NCBI GenBank assembly: GCA_013368445.1
Contig: JAACJO010000013.1
Coordinates: forward strand, 868,001 to 932,000
Length of the DNA stretch: 64,000 nt
Direction of reading: 5' to 3'
DNA from: Leucocoprinus leucothites
Lineage: Eukaryota; Basidiomycota; Agaricomycetes; Agaricales; Agaricaceae
The notes beneath the pieces are model-generated. The model had not been told where the DNA came from, did not search any database, and was given only the letters and a program-made list of their open reading frames with translations. The position numbers and the translations under genes were made by a program. Below are positions 34,370-45,243 of this stretch, piece after piece (the stretch's first letter is position 1; each line of letters opens with the position of its first letter).

Positions 34370-35962
34370 CAGTGGCTCAAAAAACTGTCCCAATGTTTTC
34401 GCATTTTGGACATATTTGCTAATACCAGGGCAGATATATGGCCTAGCATCCTGAAAATATTCACACAGGTACCTTGACATATTGGGAGCATATATTCCCA
34501 TGATCACATGACCTTGTCCATCAATGAATTATTAATGAATTATCGAAAATATCTACTCATTGGGACAGTTTTTTGACCCTCTGTTATCTACCTACTCAAT
34601 ACTTTGTATGACCTCCTCTTGCCCTGACAACTGCCTCAATCCTTCTGGGCATGGTTTCTATCAGCCTTTGGCACCTTTCTGCTGGATTCTTATTCCACTC
34701 CTCTACTAGCCTCTCCCACAATTCAAATACTCCCTTAGGTGGTCTTTCATATGCCTTCAGCTGGTCCTTCAGGTAGGTCCAGAGGTGTTCAATGGGATTT
34801 AGGTCAGGGGATTGTGCAGGGCATGATAGAACTTGAATGTTGTTGTCCACAAACCATTGTTGTCCCAGTTTTGAGGTGTGTTTTGGGTCATTATCCTGCT
34901 GGAATATCCTCTCCTCCTCCTCCATCTCCAACTTTTCAAAGCTTTCCACCACCCCATTGTCCAAAATCTCGCAGTATTTCACTGCATCCATATTCCCTTG
35001 AACCTCAATCAGCTTTCCTACCCCATTCCACCCCATACACCCCCACACCATCATGTTACCACCTCCTCCATATTTGACAGTAGGGAGAGTGGTCCTATCT
35101 GACAGTGGTTCCCCCCTCTCCTTCCAGGTATACACCTTTCCATCTGACCCAATCCTGTTGATCTTTGTTTCATCTGTCCACAACACCCTCTTCCAGTCCT
35201 CCACTGTCCAATTCCTATGTTCATGTGCAGAGTCAAGGCATTCCTCACAATGTTGCTTTTTGAGTAGAGGTCATTTGATCTTGGTTACAGAGCAAAATCC
35301 ATTATCCTGAAGGGTATTTCTGACAGTTTGGGGTGTGACAGGGTCAGACAGAGTAGAGTTAATGAAATTTGTAGCCTGGACAGCATTATCTAGCTTTCCA
35401 GAGGTTATTTGGTGAATTATTGCTTTTTTATCATGAGGAGAAAGCTTGGAAGGACATCCTCCCTTGTTGTTTTCCTTGTCCCCATCAACTTCTTTATTGA
35501 TCCTCCCAATAGTAGACTTGCCTAGACCAGTTTTATGTTCAATATGGCACAAGGAATAGCCATCTTTGAGAAGAGAAGTGACTTGGGAGTATTAGGTAGA
35601 GGAGATAGCTTTCATGATGTAGTGGCAGGAAGAAAGACAGTTGTAGCCATCTCAACATGTCAACCAAGGTCACATGATCTTGTTTACTACTCCCACACCT
35701 GCCCTGATGCTCCCCTGGCATGTTACAAGATAGATACTGGGAGGCTGACAGGGGGTCAAAAAACTGTCCCAATGAGTAGATATTTTTAATAATTCATTAC
35801 TAATTCATTGATGGACAAGGTCATGTGATCATGGGAATATATGCTCCCAATATGTCAAGGTACCTGTGTGAATATTTTCAGGATGCTAGGCCATATATCT
35901 GCCCTGGTATTAGCAAATATGTCCAAAATGCGAAAACATTGGGACAGTTTTTTGAGCCACTG
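34370..35962 (-). mobile_element. Tc1/mariner transposon Tc1-2 with long palindromic ends
   Basis: Ends start CAGTGGCTCAAAAAACTG; TA duplications lie at 34368-34369 and 35963-35964, inside copia-A. The inverted repeats are about 220 bp (34370-34587 and 35743-35962). Within each, the outer motif recurs near the inner edge in opposite orientation (GGTCAAAAAACTGTCCCAAT form), so each end is itself a palindrome of spaced motifs. The transposase is on the minus strand and broken by stops. Confidence 0.9.
34596..35615 (-). pseudogene. Tc1-type DD34E transposase with two nonsense codons
   Basis: Reading from the ATG at 35615: MKAISST, a TAA, then YSQVTSLLKDGYSLCHIEHK and the helix-turn-helix text GLGKSTIGRINKEV. 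A TGA near 35271 follows SVTKIK; the frame resumes PLLKKQHCEECL and keeps Asp in WTDETKIN, Asp in FQQDNDPKHTS and Glu in NPIEHLWTYLK, with 34 residues between the last two. It ends RARGGHTKY at 34596. The TGA is explained by CGA to TGA. All catalytic residues remain, so inactivation looks fairly recent. Confidence 0.87.
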
Positions 35963-38900
35963 TAAATCTATCTAAGTGTGAAAAAGCTTTTTGTTGCCAC
36001 TGTAAGGAAAAGAAAACACCTTCATGGGCTGCTTCTTGGATTCTTGATTTGGGTGCTTCTGCACATTTCACACCCTATTTGGACAATTTCTCTACAATCG
36101 AAATGGGGAAATTTGGTGAAATTCAGACAGCTAACAAGAATGCTCCCCTATCTATATTGGGTCAAGGCACTGTCTTGATTGAACACAAGATCCATGATAA
36201 CGGAAAAATGATCACTGTGGTGACTTCATTGTCCCCTGTGTTCTATGTAAAGGGTATGCACGATTGCCTCATGTCTGCCAGTCAACTCCTGGAATCTGGG
36301 TTGCACAGTGAGGCCGATAAACATGGTACTATCTTTTGGGATGAGTCAGACAATGCTGTTTTGTCAGTGGCTCCTCATTCTGAGTGGCAGCCTATGCTAC
36401 AAATAGTAAGATGTCGAATTGTACATTCAAATGCTTCAAGCCACATAGCTCAGCATCCTGACTATAATATCTGGCATCAACATTTAGGACATCTGTCTAA
36501 TCGCGTGTTGAGCAAAACTTCTGACTCTATGCTGAATGGACCTCAGGTTTCAATTCCTGATCATTCATGCCCTTGTCCAGGCTGCATGAAAGGGAAGATG
36601 CACCAGAAACCCTTTAACGATAACCCAATTCAGGCCAAAGAAGCCTTTGAACATGTTCACAGTGATCTCTTTGAGCTCCCCATCGTATCTTATCACAAGT
36701 ACAAATGGGTTATGACCTTATTGGACAATTACTCCTCATTTGCCCATGTGGTGCTTCTGTGATCAAAAGCTGAAGCAGCTCCCCACATGGTTGAGCTCTT
36801 GACTTATGTCACAAACCAGTTTGGCAAATTGATTTGTCAATTTACATCCAATCGAGGAGGAGAATTCATAGCAGGTACACTGCAAGATTATCTTAGGGTG
36901 AAAGGGATTGAGTTTACACTGAGTGCGCCCCGAGTCCATCAACAGAACAGGCGAGCAGAAAGATTGAACCGAACACTGCATGAGAAGGTGCAGGCCATGC
37001 AACTTCACATGTGTCTCCTGGATTCATGGTGGGATTTTGCAATTAACACTGCAACCCACATCTACAATCGCACATCAATGAACCGCATTCAATGGAAAAC
37101 TCCATTTGAGTTAGTACATGGACATAAACCTGACATCAGTCACCTACAAGTATTCAGTTGTGCTGCATATGTGTTCCTTCCAGATGAAATGCACCCGAAT
37201 AAATTATCTGCGAAATCTGAACTGATGATCTTCATTGGATATGATCAGGAGAAGAATTATATCTTTCTCTGCCATACTTGAGGAAACACTGAGTTTATCT
37301 CACCAACTGTCATCTTTGATAAAAAGATGTTTCCTAAATGTCCAGACCAAAAACCTGCGGCAAACCCTGAGCCACCTCACACTGAGATTCCTCCTATCTC
37401 GACTATTCCAAATGTTCCATATGTAGACCATCCACCTGCACCTTGAGGAGGAGAGCTGCCTTGTGTGCCTTCACCTTGTGCTCCTCCATGCCCTAGAACA
37501 CCTTCACCTCCTAGATCGCCAAGCCCACCTTTTTCTTATGCTGATCCTGATGATTGCGATCTAAAAGAAGAGGAAGAAGAAGTTGAGTTACCTCCTTCTC
37601 TGGGACCTCCATGACAGGAACCTGGTCCATGTAAACATGCTTGGTCTCCATTTCCACCTGAAGTACTGCCACCATGACCTTTGGCCCAGGATGATCTTGA
37701 TGCACTAGAATAGCTTGACCATTGGGTCACCAAATGTGAAAATCGCTGTCCTAGGCAGAATGTTCAACCTCTGAACAGACCAGGAAATGTGTATGGTGAT
37801 AGGAGCAACCCTCTTGATGTCATCTGACAATATAGGGAACTCAATCCTAACTTACCATGCAATTGTGCTCAGTATCAACCTATTCCTGGAGCAATTTCCG
37901 ATGAGGAAGCTCAGAACAGATTACAAAATTGGCATATCCCTCACCCAGATAGTAGGATTGACAACAACAAACTGTCACCTACCAATTTTGCGAAGTTTGT
38001 GAAGGAAGGGGGGGGGTAAAATTAGTCAATTTCCTTCTTACACAATGTGCCAATGGACCAGTTCCAGAACAGTTTTGAGATATTGCAAAGTTAGATGCTG
38101 ATACTCAAACTAAATGGCAAAAAGCAATGCTTGAGGAATTAGATGTGCTTCACAAGTGTGGTGTATACAAGCTTGTTGATCTCCCAAAAGGAAGGAGAGC
38201 TATTAAAAATAGATGGGTTTACAACATCAAGTCCGATAATTGATATTGCTCTCATCTTGTTGTGAAAGGATTCTCCCAGATCGAGGGAATTGACTTTGAT
38301 GAACTCTTCTCTCTAGTTGTCCAATATGAGACCATACGCCTACTTCTTGGCATTGCAGCACTTGAGGACTTTGACCTTCACTCTGTTGATGTCAAAACAG
38401 CCTATTTATATGGCAATCTGGATGAAGAGATCTACATGGAGCAGCCAGAAGGATTCTGTATTCCCAGCCAAGAAAAAAAAGTCTGGAGATTACACAAAGC
38501 AATCTATGGTCTAAAACAAGCTGGCTTATCTTGGTGGAAAGCACTCACTTCATCGATGCTGAAACTTGGATTCAAGCACTGTAAGTCTGACACTGGCATT
38601 TATCACTTTACACATCCTAAGACCAGTGAGCATGTCTTTGCGGTCGTTTATGTGGATGATATCTTTTTTATGGGTAAAAAGAATTCCCTGCTCCTCTCTG
38701 AGTTGAAGCAAAAATTCATGACTACTTGGGAATGTTGTGACCAAGGTGAACTTTCTGAGTTCCTAGGCATGAACATATCATGCAATTGAAAAGAGAGAAA
38801 ACTCTATATAGATCAAGTGAAATACCTTGATAAGGTTCTAGAGAAGTTTGAGACTCCCAAAGGTGTGAAATTTACACCGCTGCCATCTGGATTCATTTTC

Positions 38901-39680
38901 GAACCCTATGTCGATAAGGTAGATCCTAAGTTTAGGACTCATTACCAACAGTTAGTCAGATTGCTGATGTATCTTATGATCAGATCGAGACCTGACATAT
39001 CCTTTGTGGTTGTCAAACTCTCCCAGAAATCTGCTGCCCCTTCCAATGTGCACTTTTGGGCTGGACTCCATGTGCTGCAATATTTGCAATCAACTTGCAA
39101 TTATTGACTCGTGTTTGATGGAGCTTCTAATCAGGCCATTATTGCTTGTTCCGATAGTGATTGGGCACAAGACGGACAGTCTCAATGATCTGTCACAGGT
39201 AACTTTGTCACAATAGTGTGTGGACCTGTAAGCTGGCTTAGCCGCAAACAGAAAACTGTTGCTTTGTCATCTACTGAAGCTGAGTATATGGTGCTATCTG
39301 ATTGCAGCTGTCAGTTGATGTGGATTAAACAACTTCTCAAAGAGATAGGTTTTAAAATTCCTGCTCCAATTCTCTATGGTGATAATATCAGATCTATCTT
39401 CTGGAGCGAGAACCCTGTTCAAGAAAAACACTCAAAGCATATTGATATACAATACCACTATATTCGAGATATTGTTGAAGAAGGTTCTGTTGAGTTGGAA
39501 TTTATTGAGGGCTCAAACAACCCTGCTGATATTCTGACGAAAAACCTTGGTTCAATTCTCTTCAATAAATTTGTTTATTCTTTGGGTATCAAATTCCTTT
39601 AACGCTTTAATAGCTATTTAAATGAAGCACTTCTATAGTCACTCAATTATGCATCTCCCACTATTTCGAGTGAGGAGGAG

Positions 39681-40042
39681 TGTTGAATCACGTGCATGTC
39701 TACACGCTGCTATGTTCATGTTCACTCTCAATTATGATATATGCATTCTATTAATAGATACCACTATGTTCACACACCGATACTTCATGCAGACTATACA
39801 TGTTTTACCTGTACCCTTTACCACCTCAAAACGATGGTGTAATGTCCTTTTTATAGTAGATATTATTCGGACATTTCAGTATAAATACCCTGTATTTTCT
39901 CCGTATTTCGATAGTCAATTCTACTCTCTCAGTTGCAACTACTACTTCTAAAAACTCCCATAACAGACCAACTGCCTAGTAAAGTGAGTCATCAACTACG
40001 TCGTCTACCTTCACCGCTATGCTCCCTGTTGCTACTTCAACA
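39681..40042 (+). repeat. copia-A 3' LTR
   Basis: 362 bp, matches 14409-14770. Preceded by the purine tract GAGGAGGAG and followed by the target duplication GAGTT. Confidence 0.93.
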
Positions 40043-40136
40043 GAGTTCATTGCCGTGAGTGATGTATTGCTCAGGCAAAGGCAGTGTTCCATGTGTGAAT
40101 TATGTTTCATGCTCCGAAGGTACCTGGAGGAGCTAG

Positions 40137-43100
40137 TCAAAGACTTATCATGTCGTTGACATGGGCGTCACTCACCAGTGCCTGAAGAATGGCAAGCACA
40201 CAATCATAATCAATCTTGGGAGCACTAGCCCAAGTATCCCCCAGGTCCATGAATTCAGCTTTAGAGTAGGGCCGATGATCATTGACATTTAGCTCCACAA
40301 GGAACCGATGTGCCTCATCTGCTGAGGGACACTTCTCAGGTTCAAACTCCACACACTGACACATCAGGGGCCACACACCATCTGGATTGGAAGTTGGCCT
40401 GAGTTCCTCAGCCAGATCAAGACTTCTGTCGGAAAAGGCATGGTACAACTCAAGAGGGGGTTTGAATCACTTGAAAGGGGTATTGCCAGTCATGACCTGG
40501 ACAAGGAGAACCATAAGCAAGTAAATGCCATGACTTGGAGAAAGGACACAACCTCGTAACAGGTGCACCCAAATGCCCACATATCACTCCCTCAAGTCGG
40601 TGGTGGCATCTTTTTTGCGGCGAGGCATTCTGGAGCTATCCAATTTGTAGTCCCCCGGTGTTCAGCAGCACTGGTGTTGGCGCCATTGGTCATCACTATG
40701 ACTGAAAGTCCGAAGTCTGCAAGCATCACTCGTCCAGTATCTGAAACGAGGATGTTGTCCTGGCATTCCCAATGTCAGTAAGAGTTAGCCTACTGGAATA
40801 GTGATTATCTACCACCTTGAGGTCACAGTGGATGATATCCAGCCCATGCATGTACTGCAGTCCAGATGCCATGTCAATAAGCTATAGTTGGTCAAAACAG
40901 AAGAGAAACAGGAAACACATTGCGACAGCACATACCAATGGAACTTGAGGAGTGGTAGGGTTGGTTTCGGGGTACATAGCCAGGCTTCCGGCTTCCATCC
41001 AGGGTGATACTATGCAGATCCTCAGTGTCCCCTCTTTTGAGAGGCAGACACCATAAAAGGGCAGGACATTAGGATGTGACATGTGGGCCCAAAGTGCGAA
41101 TTCTCCAGCATGGGCCTGTGCAAGTGTGAAGATATTTTTCAAAGACAAGAGATTAGAGACGCACTCTCAGGATTTCCTTGGGAGTTGTGCCATTTTTATG
41201 CAGGTGAACCACTTTGACACCAACAGGTTGACATTTGAGCTTCCCGACAAATATCTCACCAAAACCCCCCCCCCTGCCTCTAGGTATACCTGCAAGGCTG
41301 CACATGACACCTGTTAGTAGGAAGGATTTAGGGTAGACTTGAGCTGATTTGATGATCTTGGTGAAGAGGTGAAGAAGTCGTCTCCTCTGATCCAGAGGAA
41401 GATCATGATCACTCCCAAGCACCTTAACGAAGCGCAGTCACCCTAAGTACATGGTAACTTTGAACATTGGAACCAAAAAGCTCACTTTGTTAAGAAATTC
41501 TACCATGGTCTGAGCAATGTCACCTTGAAGAATTTCAAATGCACCTTTCAACTCCAGGGTCATATCTTGGCTGATGAGCCTTGAAACAATGCCACATGAC
41601 CGTCGATACTGCTCAGTCTCTTCTATTTGGTTAAGTTTGGAGCCAGAAGACATTTTATCTGCAAAGGCTAAACCAGTCGTTAGCAACATAAATAGACACA
41701 GCATGTTTGCCAAATACTCACCGCTTAAGTAACTTAACAAGCGACTTGTGGTGGTGCTGGGTGCAGTGTCACGTTCTGGTTCTTTATCCAGGGAGCGCAA
41801 TGCACTACTAGAATATTCAAATCTATTCTTCAAAGCTGTTTGGCTGTCAGTGGTGTAAAGAGATAGCAACTTGACCAACCCTTACTTGTGACTGAAAAAT
41901 GTCGCATGTCTCTCAAATTCAACAGATCCAATGCATCCATGTCCCTCTTAGTTGCCTTTCTCGCCTCCCACAAACCTTTGAGCTCCTCCAAAAGCACGTT
42001 TATGGTTGCTTGATCTTGATTCGCTGATTTGAGTAGTTCTTCTTTCAGTTGCCCGAGTACCTCGGCCTGCCTCACGACCACATCCTGCCTGAGGCTGTGA
42101 GGACATTGACCAGCTTCTGTTTTAGGAATATCCTTTTTCTGGCCCACAAGCTCCTCTTGTAGGCATACAAGGGGAGTCCAGCATTCTTCAGATTGAATGC
42201 GAAAGAAATGGTTGATGATTATCCAGGCCGTCTCTTGGGTGCGCCTGAATCGAAAATGCCTTGAGCCCATTTGAATCATTGGATCCCAATAATTCTTGAT
42301 GAGGTCCCGCTCTCAAGTGACGAGTTCTGGGGGATCAGACAATGGCGAATCCATGGTTGTTGATGAAGCATTTCCCTCAGGTTGCTGACATCCTGCGTCT
42401 GGCCACATGGTGGTTGCGAGAACGACTTTATTGTAGACGCGTTCACCACAGAGTTTCTGAAACATATCCAAGTTCTTCACAGCTGTACTTGTCATACAGG
42501 GATCAGTAATGCGATGCAGGTAGACTATTCCTGAAAGCACCCTTTCCATGTCGTGACTTGAATCTCATAAGAAAAAGACGAGTTTTACATTGGCAGCTGA
42601 ACACACATAGCTTTGAGCCAATTAACGATAGTCCCAAGGGTATTCATGTTGGAGCGGCTTGTGTCGACGAATGCCGGCATGTCAACCAAGACAACATTTA
42701 TGTTATCTGAGAATTTGATATGAACAGCAGAAACTTGGCTTGTAGTTGAATGTAATGTGTGACTGAGTTCACCATGATCATAATCAAATTCCTTCGTCAC
42801 TGTTTATATGAGCTATTGGATTTATCAGGTCAGAGTTCCAGCAAGAGTTGACCAGTGCTTGCCGTGCTCTTTCCTGCTCTGGGAGGCCCCATGATACTGT
42901 CCTATATCAGCAAGACTGAGTCAAAACGAGTCAGCATCTTTGACTTATGCAATAATGAGATCCTCCTTGGTTAGACTTCTGGTGTTTGGGATGGTTTCAA
43001 CACCAGATATATCGTCCAATCTTCTCTCGAAGTAATCAGACTCGATCCATGTCCTACTATCTTGCTTCTTGGCTGTGGAGGACCGATTCAGTGAAACTCG

Positions 43101-43217
43101 CCCCAGTGAGTTCCAGCTGCAGAGAAGGCAAGGGAAGAAAGGCGTCAGCCAAATTGTGAACAACGATCTTTGAGTTCCTTACCCACTATTTCCCAAGCAT
43201 GGGCCTTTCGGTATCAT
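40137..43217 (-). pseudogene. AIG1-like GTPase fused to a TKL protein kinase (copy C), decayed
   Basis: The first exon likely starts at 43217 (MIPKGPCLGNSG). A GTPase part follows: SLTKEDLIIA, P-loop SIMGPPRAGKST, altered G3 DMPAFVDT, LSGIVYLHRITDP, VLATTMW. A coiled coil comes next (VLGQLKEELLKSANQDQ near 42000), then a helical linker (IEETEQYRRSCGIVSRL). The kinase runs from about 41400: glycine loop RGGGFGEIFVGKL, lysine in VGVKVVHL, HPNVLPFYGVCL, catalytic loop HCDLKVDN after splicing, DFG in LADFGLSV, WIAPECLA, SDMWAFGCTCYE, and C-lobe text near 40400. Lesions: TAA in the FI-x-TVT segment near 42805, TGA near 42314, TGA in the kinase near 40596, and a lost donor (GCATAAGT for GCGTAAGT) before the P-loop exon. 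Kinase residues are otherwise kept. Confidence 0.75.
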
Positions 43218-44216
43218 TCTGTTACAAGCTCAAGAGTTCAAGAAGGGGGGGGAGGAGGTGGAAATGGAGAACAGAAATGAGACACTAGGAGTGCAAGAGG
43301 GGATGCCAATCCTTTGAGGTAAGAAGCTTCTGTCAGCCCCATGACCTGGATTGGGTAGGTGCATAGATCCATCGATAAATGAATACATCTTTACAGGGTG
43401 TTGTGACATAGGTCGCTCTTGTCTTTGACACGAGGATGCCTCGTTGCATTCTTCTTTCGAATTGCATTATCCTGCTTTGGTGAGTGGCACAATGGCACAA
43501 TTTAATAGCAGCGGATACAGGGAATTCCTATGGTAGCCCTGTCTGACTCTATCAAGGGATAGCATGACGTTGAAATGGAGACGTTTGGGTCTGTGTCCTT
43601 AGGCAAAATACTTGAAGGGCGTTGAATGTAGTTTTTATGTCAGACTTTTGTATCTTCTCTAGACTTCGGACATACAGTCTACCAGCAGCTTGTCCCTCCC
43701 CATAACAAGAAACAAATTAGTAGGGATATGAGGGTAGATTGAAGGTCTAGAGTTAACGGCCTCAAATTGTTATTACTTTGGTCTCTGTATTCTCGATCCA
43801 GTATTCATGAAGGCGTTCTGAACATCAAGTGTTACAGTGATTGAGTACAAGTTGGGACGACTTTTCATTGAACATTAATTACTCACTCACAATTCAATCA
43901 AATTAAAAGGTTAATAGTGTATCATGTGTAAGAATGTCTCATGTAGCTACTGTAAATTAATTCAGGTTATCGGAGAGAGTTTGGGGTTATAAACACGAAT
44001 AGATCTGAGGGGTATTGTTTTGAGTGTTTTCACACAAGTTGGGATGTGCGTGACATTTCCATATCAGGGATATGTCACATGCCAAATCCGGCAACCCACT
44101 GGTGTGACTTCTTCATCATCCTCATCCATCTTGTTGTTGTCATCATCTACACCGTTATTGGCCGTAAATAATATGGAGAGAGATGTTTCACAAAACTTCT
44201 TGGGCCTTGGAGGCAA
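43218..44216. other. Intergenic, upstream of the GTPase-kinase locus
   Basis: No gene recognised. A purine-rich tract at 43238-43260 (minus strand CT-rich) may be a promoter feature of the locus read leftward. Confidence 0.35.
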
Positions 44217-44221
44217 ATTGG

Positions 44222-44596
44222 TGTCGAAGCAGCAACGGGGAGCGTAGTGGTGAAGGTAGACGACGAGGTCAGAACTCACTTCACTAGGCAGTTGGTCTGT
44301 TATGGGAGTATGTTAGAGGTAGTAGTTGCGACTGAGAATCTAGAATTGACTGTAGAATATCGAGGAAAATACAGGGTATTTATACTAAAGAGTTCGAATA
44401 ATTTCTACTATAAAGAGAGTATTACACCATCGTTTTGAGGTGGTAAAGGGTACAAGTGAAACATATAGTAAAACATGTATAGTCCGCATGAAGTATCGGT
44501 GCGTGAACATAGTGGTATCTAATAATAGAATGCATATGTCATAATTGAGAGTGAACACAAGTATAGCAGCATGTTAAACACGCACGTGATTCAACA
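44222..44596 (-). repeat. Solo copia LTR
   Basis: 375 bp, same family as the copia-B LTR and in the same orientation. Its own target duplication ATTGG lies at 44217-44221 and 44597-44601. No internal sequence remains. Confidence 0.92.
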
Positions 44597-44601
44597 ATTG
44601 G

Positions 44602-45029
44602 ACTTTAGAACCCTTTCCAAGGCCAGTTTTTGTTATTACTAAATTAGGTCATATGTCACTCCTCTGTCACGTGTCCTGCTGAACTTTGGTCTCCCGCCAG
44701 AAAACATCAGATTCTGGTACAATTAGTGACGCCTCTGCTGGAATCGTTGCATTTTATGACATTCCAAGTGTCCTAAATTGTAATTCAGGTATCAAAACCT
44801 TGGTCAAACAACAAATTCACGAGAAAATGCGGTTATACTAGTGTGGAAATGTCAGATTGATCCAAAATCTCACACTGATGTTTGAACAACTCGACTACTA
44901 TTGCTTCCTTCTGCGCGATTTTTGGAAATAACATGGACATAGAATAGTAGTATTTAAATTTAAATTTTGACAACGCATGAGCCACGGGATCACAAGGAAT
45001 TACAGTTTGTCCCAAGTTGTGACCATATC
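44602..45029. other. Intergenic
   Basis: Nothing recognised beyond decayed sequence next to the NmrA relic. Confidence 0.3.
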
Positions 45030-45243
45030 CCAAGTTGTACTCAATCACTGTAGTACACGAAGATTGAGAAATCGAAAGGCATAGACAGACCAATGAGCCA
45101 AGTAGGCCGAATCATTGTCCACTGAATCTCATGCTCAGTGCATGCGCTTAGCCTGACAAGATAGATCTCTGAGCTTTTGTTCTACAAGTGTCCCAAGACG
45201 AAACTCAGGTATATGAGCAAGCATACTATATTGTACATGGTCG
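45030..45243 (-). pseudogene. NmrA-like gene fragment (relic) downstream of Bin3
   Basis: Minus-strand text TLVEQKLRDL, followed after an internal deletion by EHEIQW and RPTWLIG, corresponds to TEQNLSKI and EQGIQWVVVRPTWFIG of the intact NmrA-like gene at 11.2-12.25 kb. The frame is broken. Its position right after the Bin3 stop codon matches that of the NmrA relic at 12650-12795 behind the Bin3 relic. Confidence 0.65.

Larger units (their letters stand above)
15030..39602 (+). pseudogene. copia-A gag-pol polyprotein, interrupted and decayed
   Basis: One polyprotein in four pieces: 15030-15670 (gag, from MSSINNGASCIPVL), 22074-22723 (gag continued, Gln-rich, basic KKGKHGKRGGKKGKG), 33976-34367 and 35965-39602. 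The last piece has protease text ILDLGASAHFT (copia-B keeps DSG), GAG-pre-integrase HQHLGHLS...CPGCMKGK, integrase with HSDLF but FTSNRGGEF where copia-B keeps FTSDRGGEF, RT with YVDDIFFMGKK near 38660, and RNase H LSSTEAEYMVLSD near 39270. In-frame TGA codons occur at about 36761, 37280, 37444, 37613, 38241, 38787 and 39105, mostly at former CGA. Two catalytic residues and several stops rule out function. Confidence 0.9.
14409..40042 (+). mobile_element. Ty1/copia retrotransposon copia-A, with nested insertions
   Basis: Plus-strand element with 362 bp LTRs at both ends and 5-bp target duplications GAGTT at 14404-14408 and 40043-40047. It is broken by copia-B (15671-22073), a gypsy element (22724-33970) and a Tc1 element (34370-35962). 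Taking these and their duplications out leaves 6,379 bp. Copia-B is 6,403 bp, and the 24 bp difference equals the difference in LTR lengths. The order LTR, primer site, gag, protease, integrase, RT, RNase H, purine tract (GAGGAGGAG, 39672-39680), LTR is complete. Many stops make it inactive. Confidence 0.93.
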
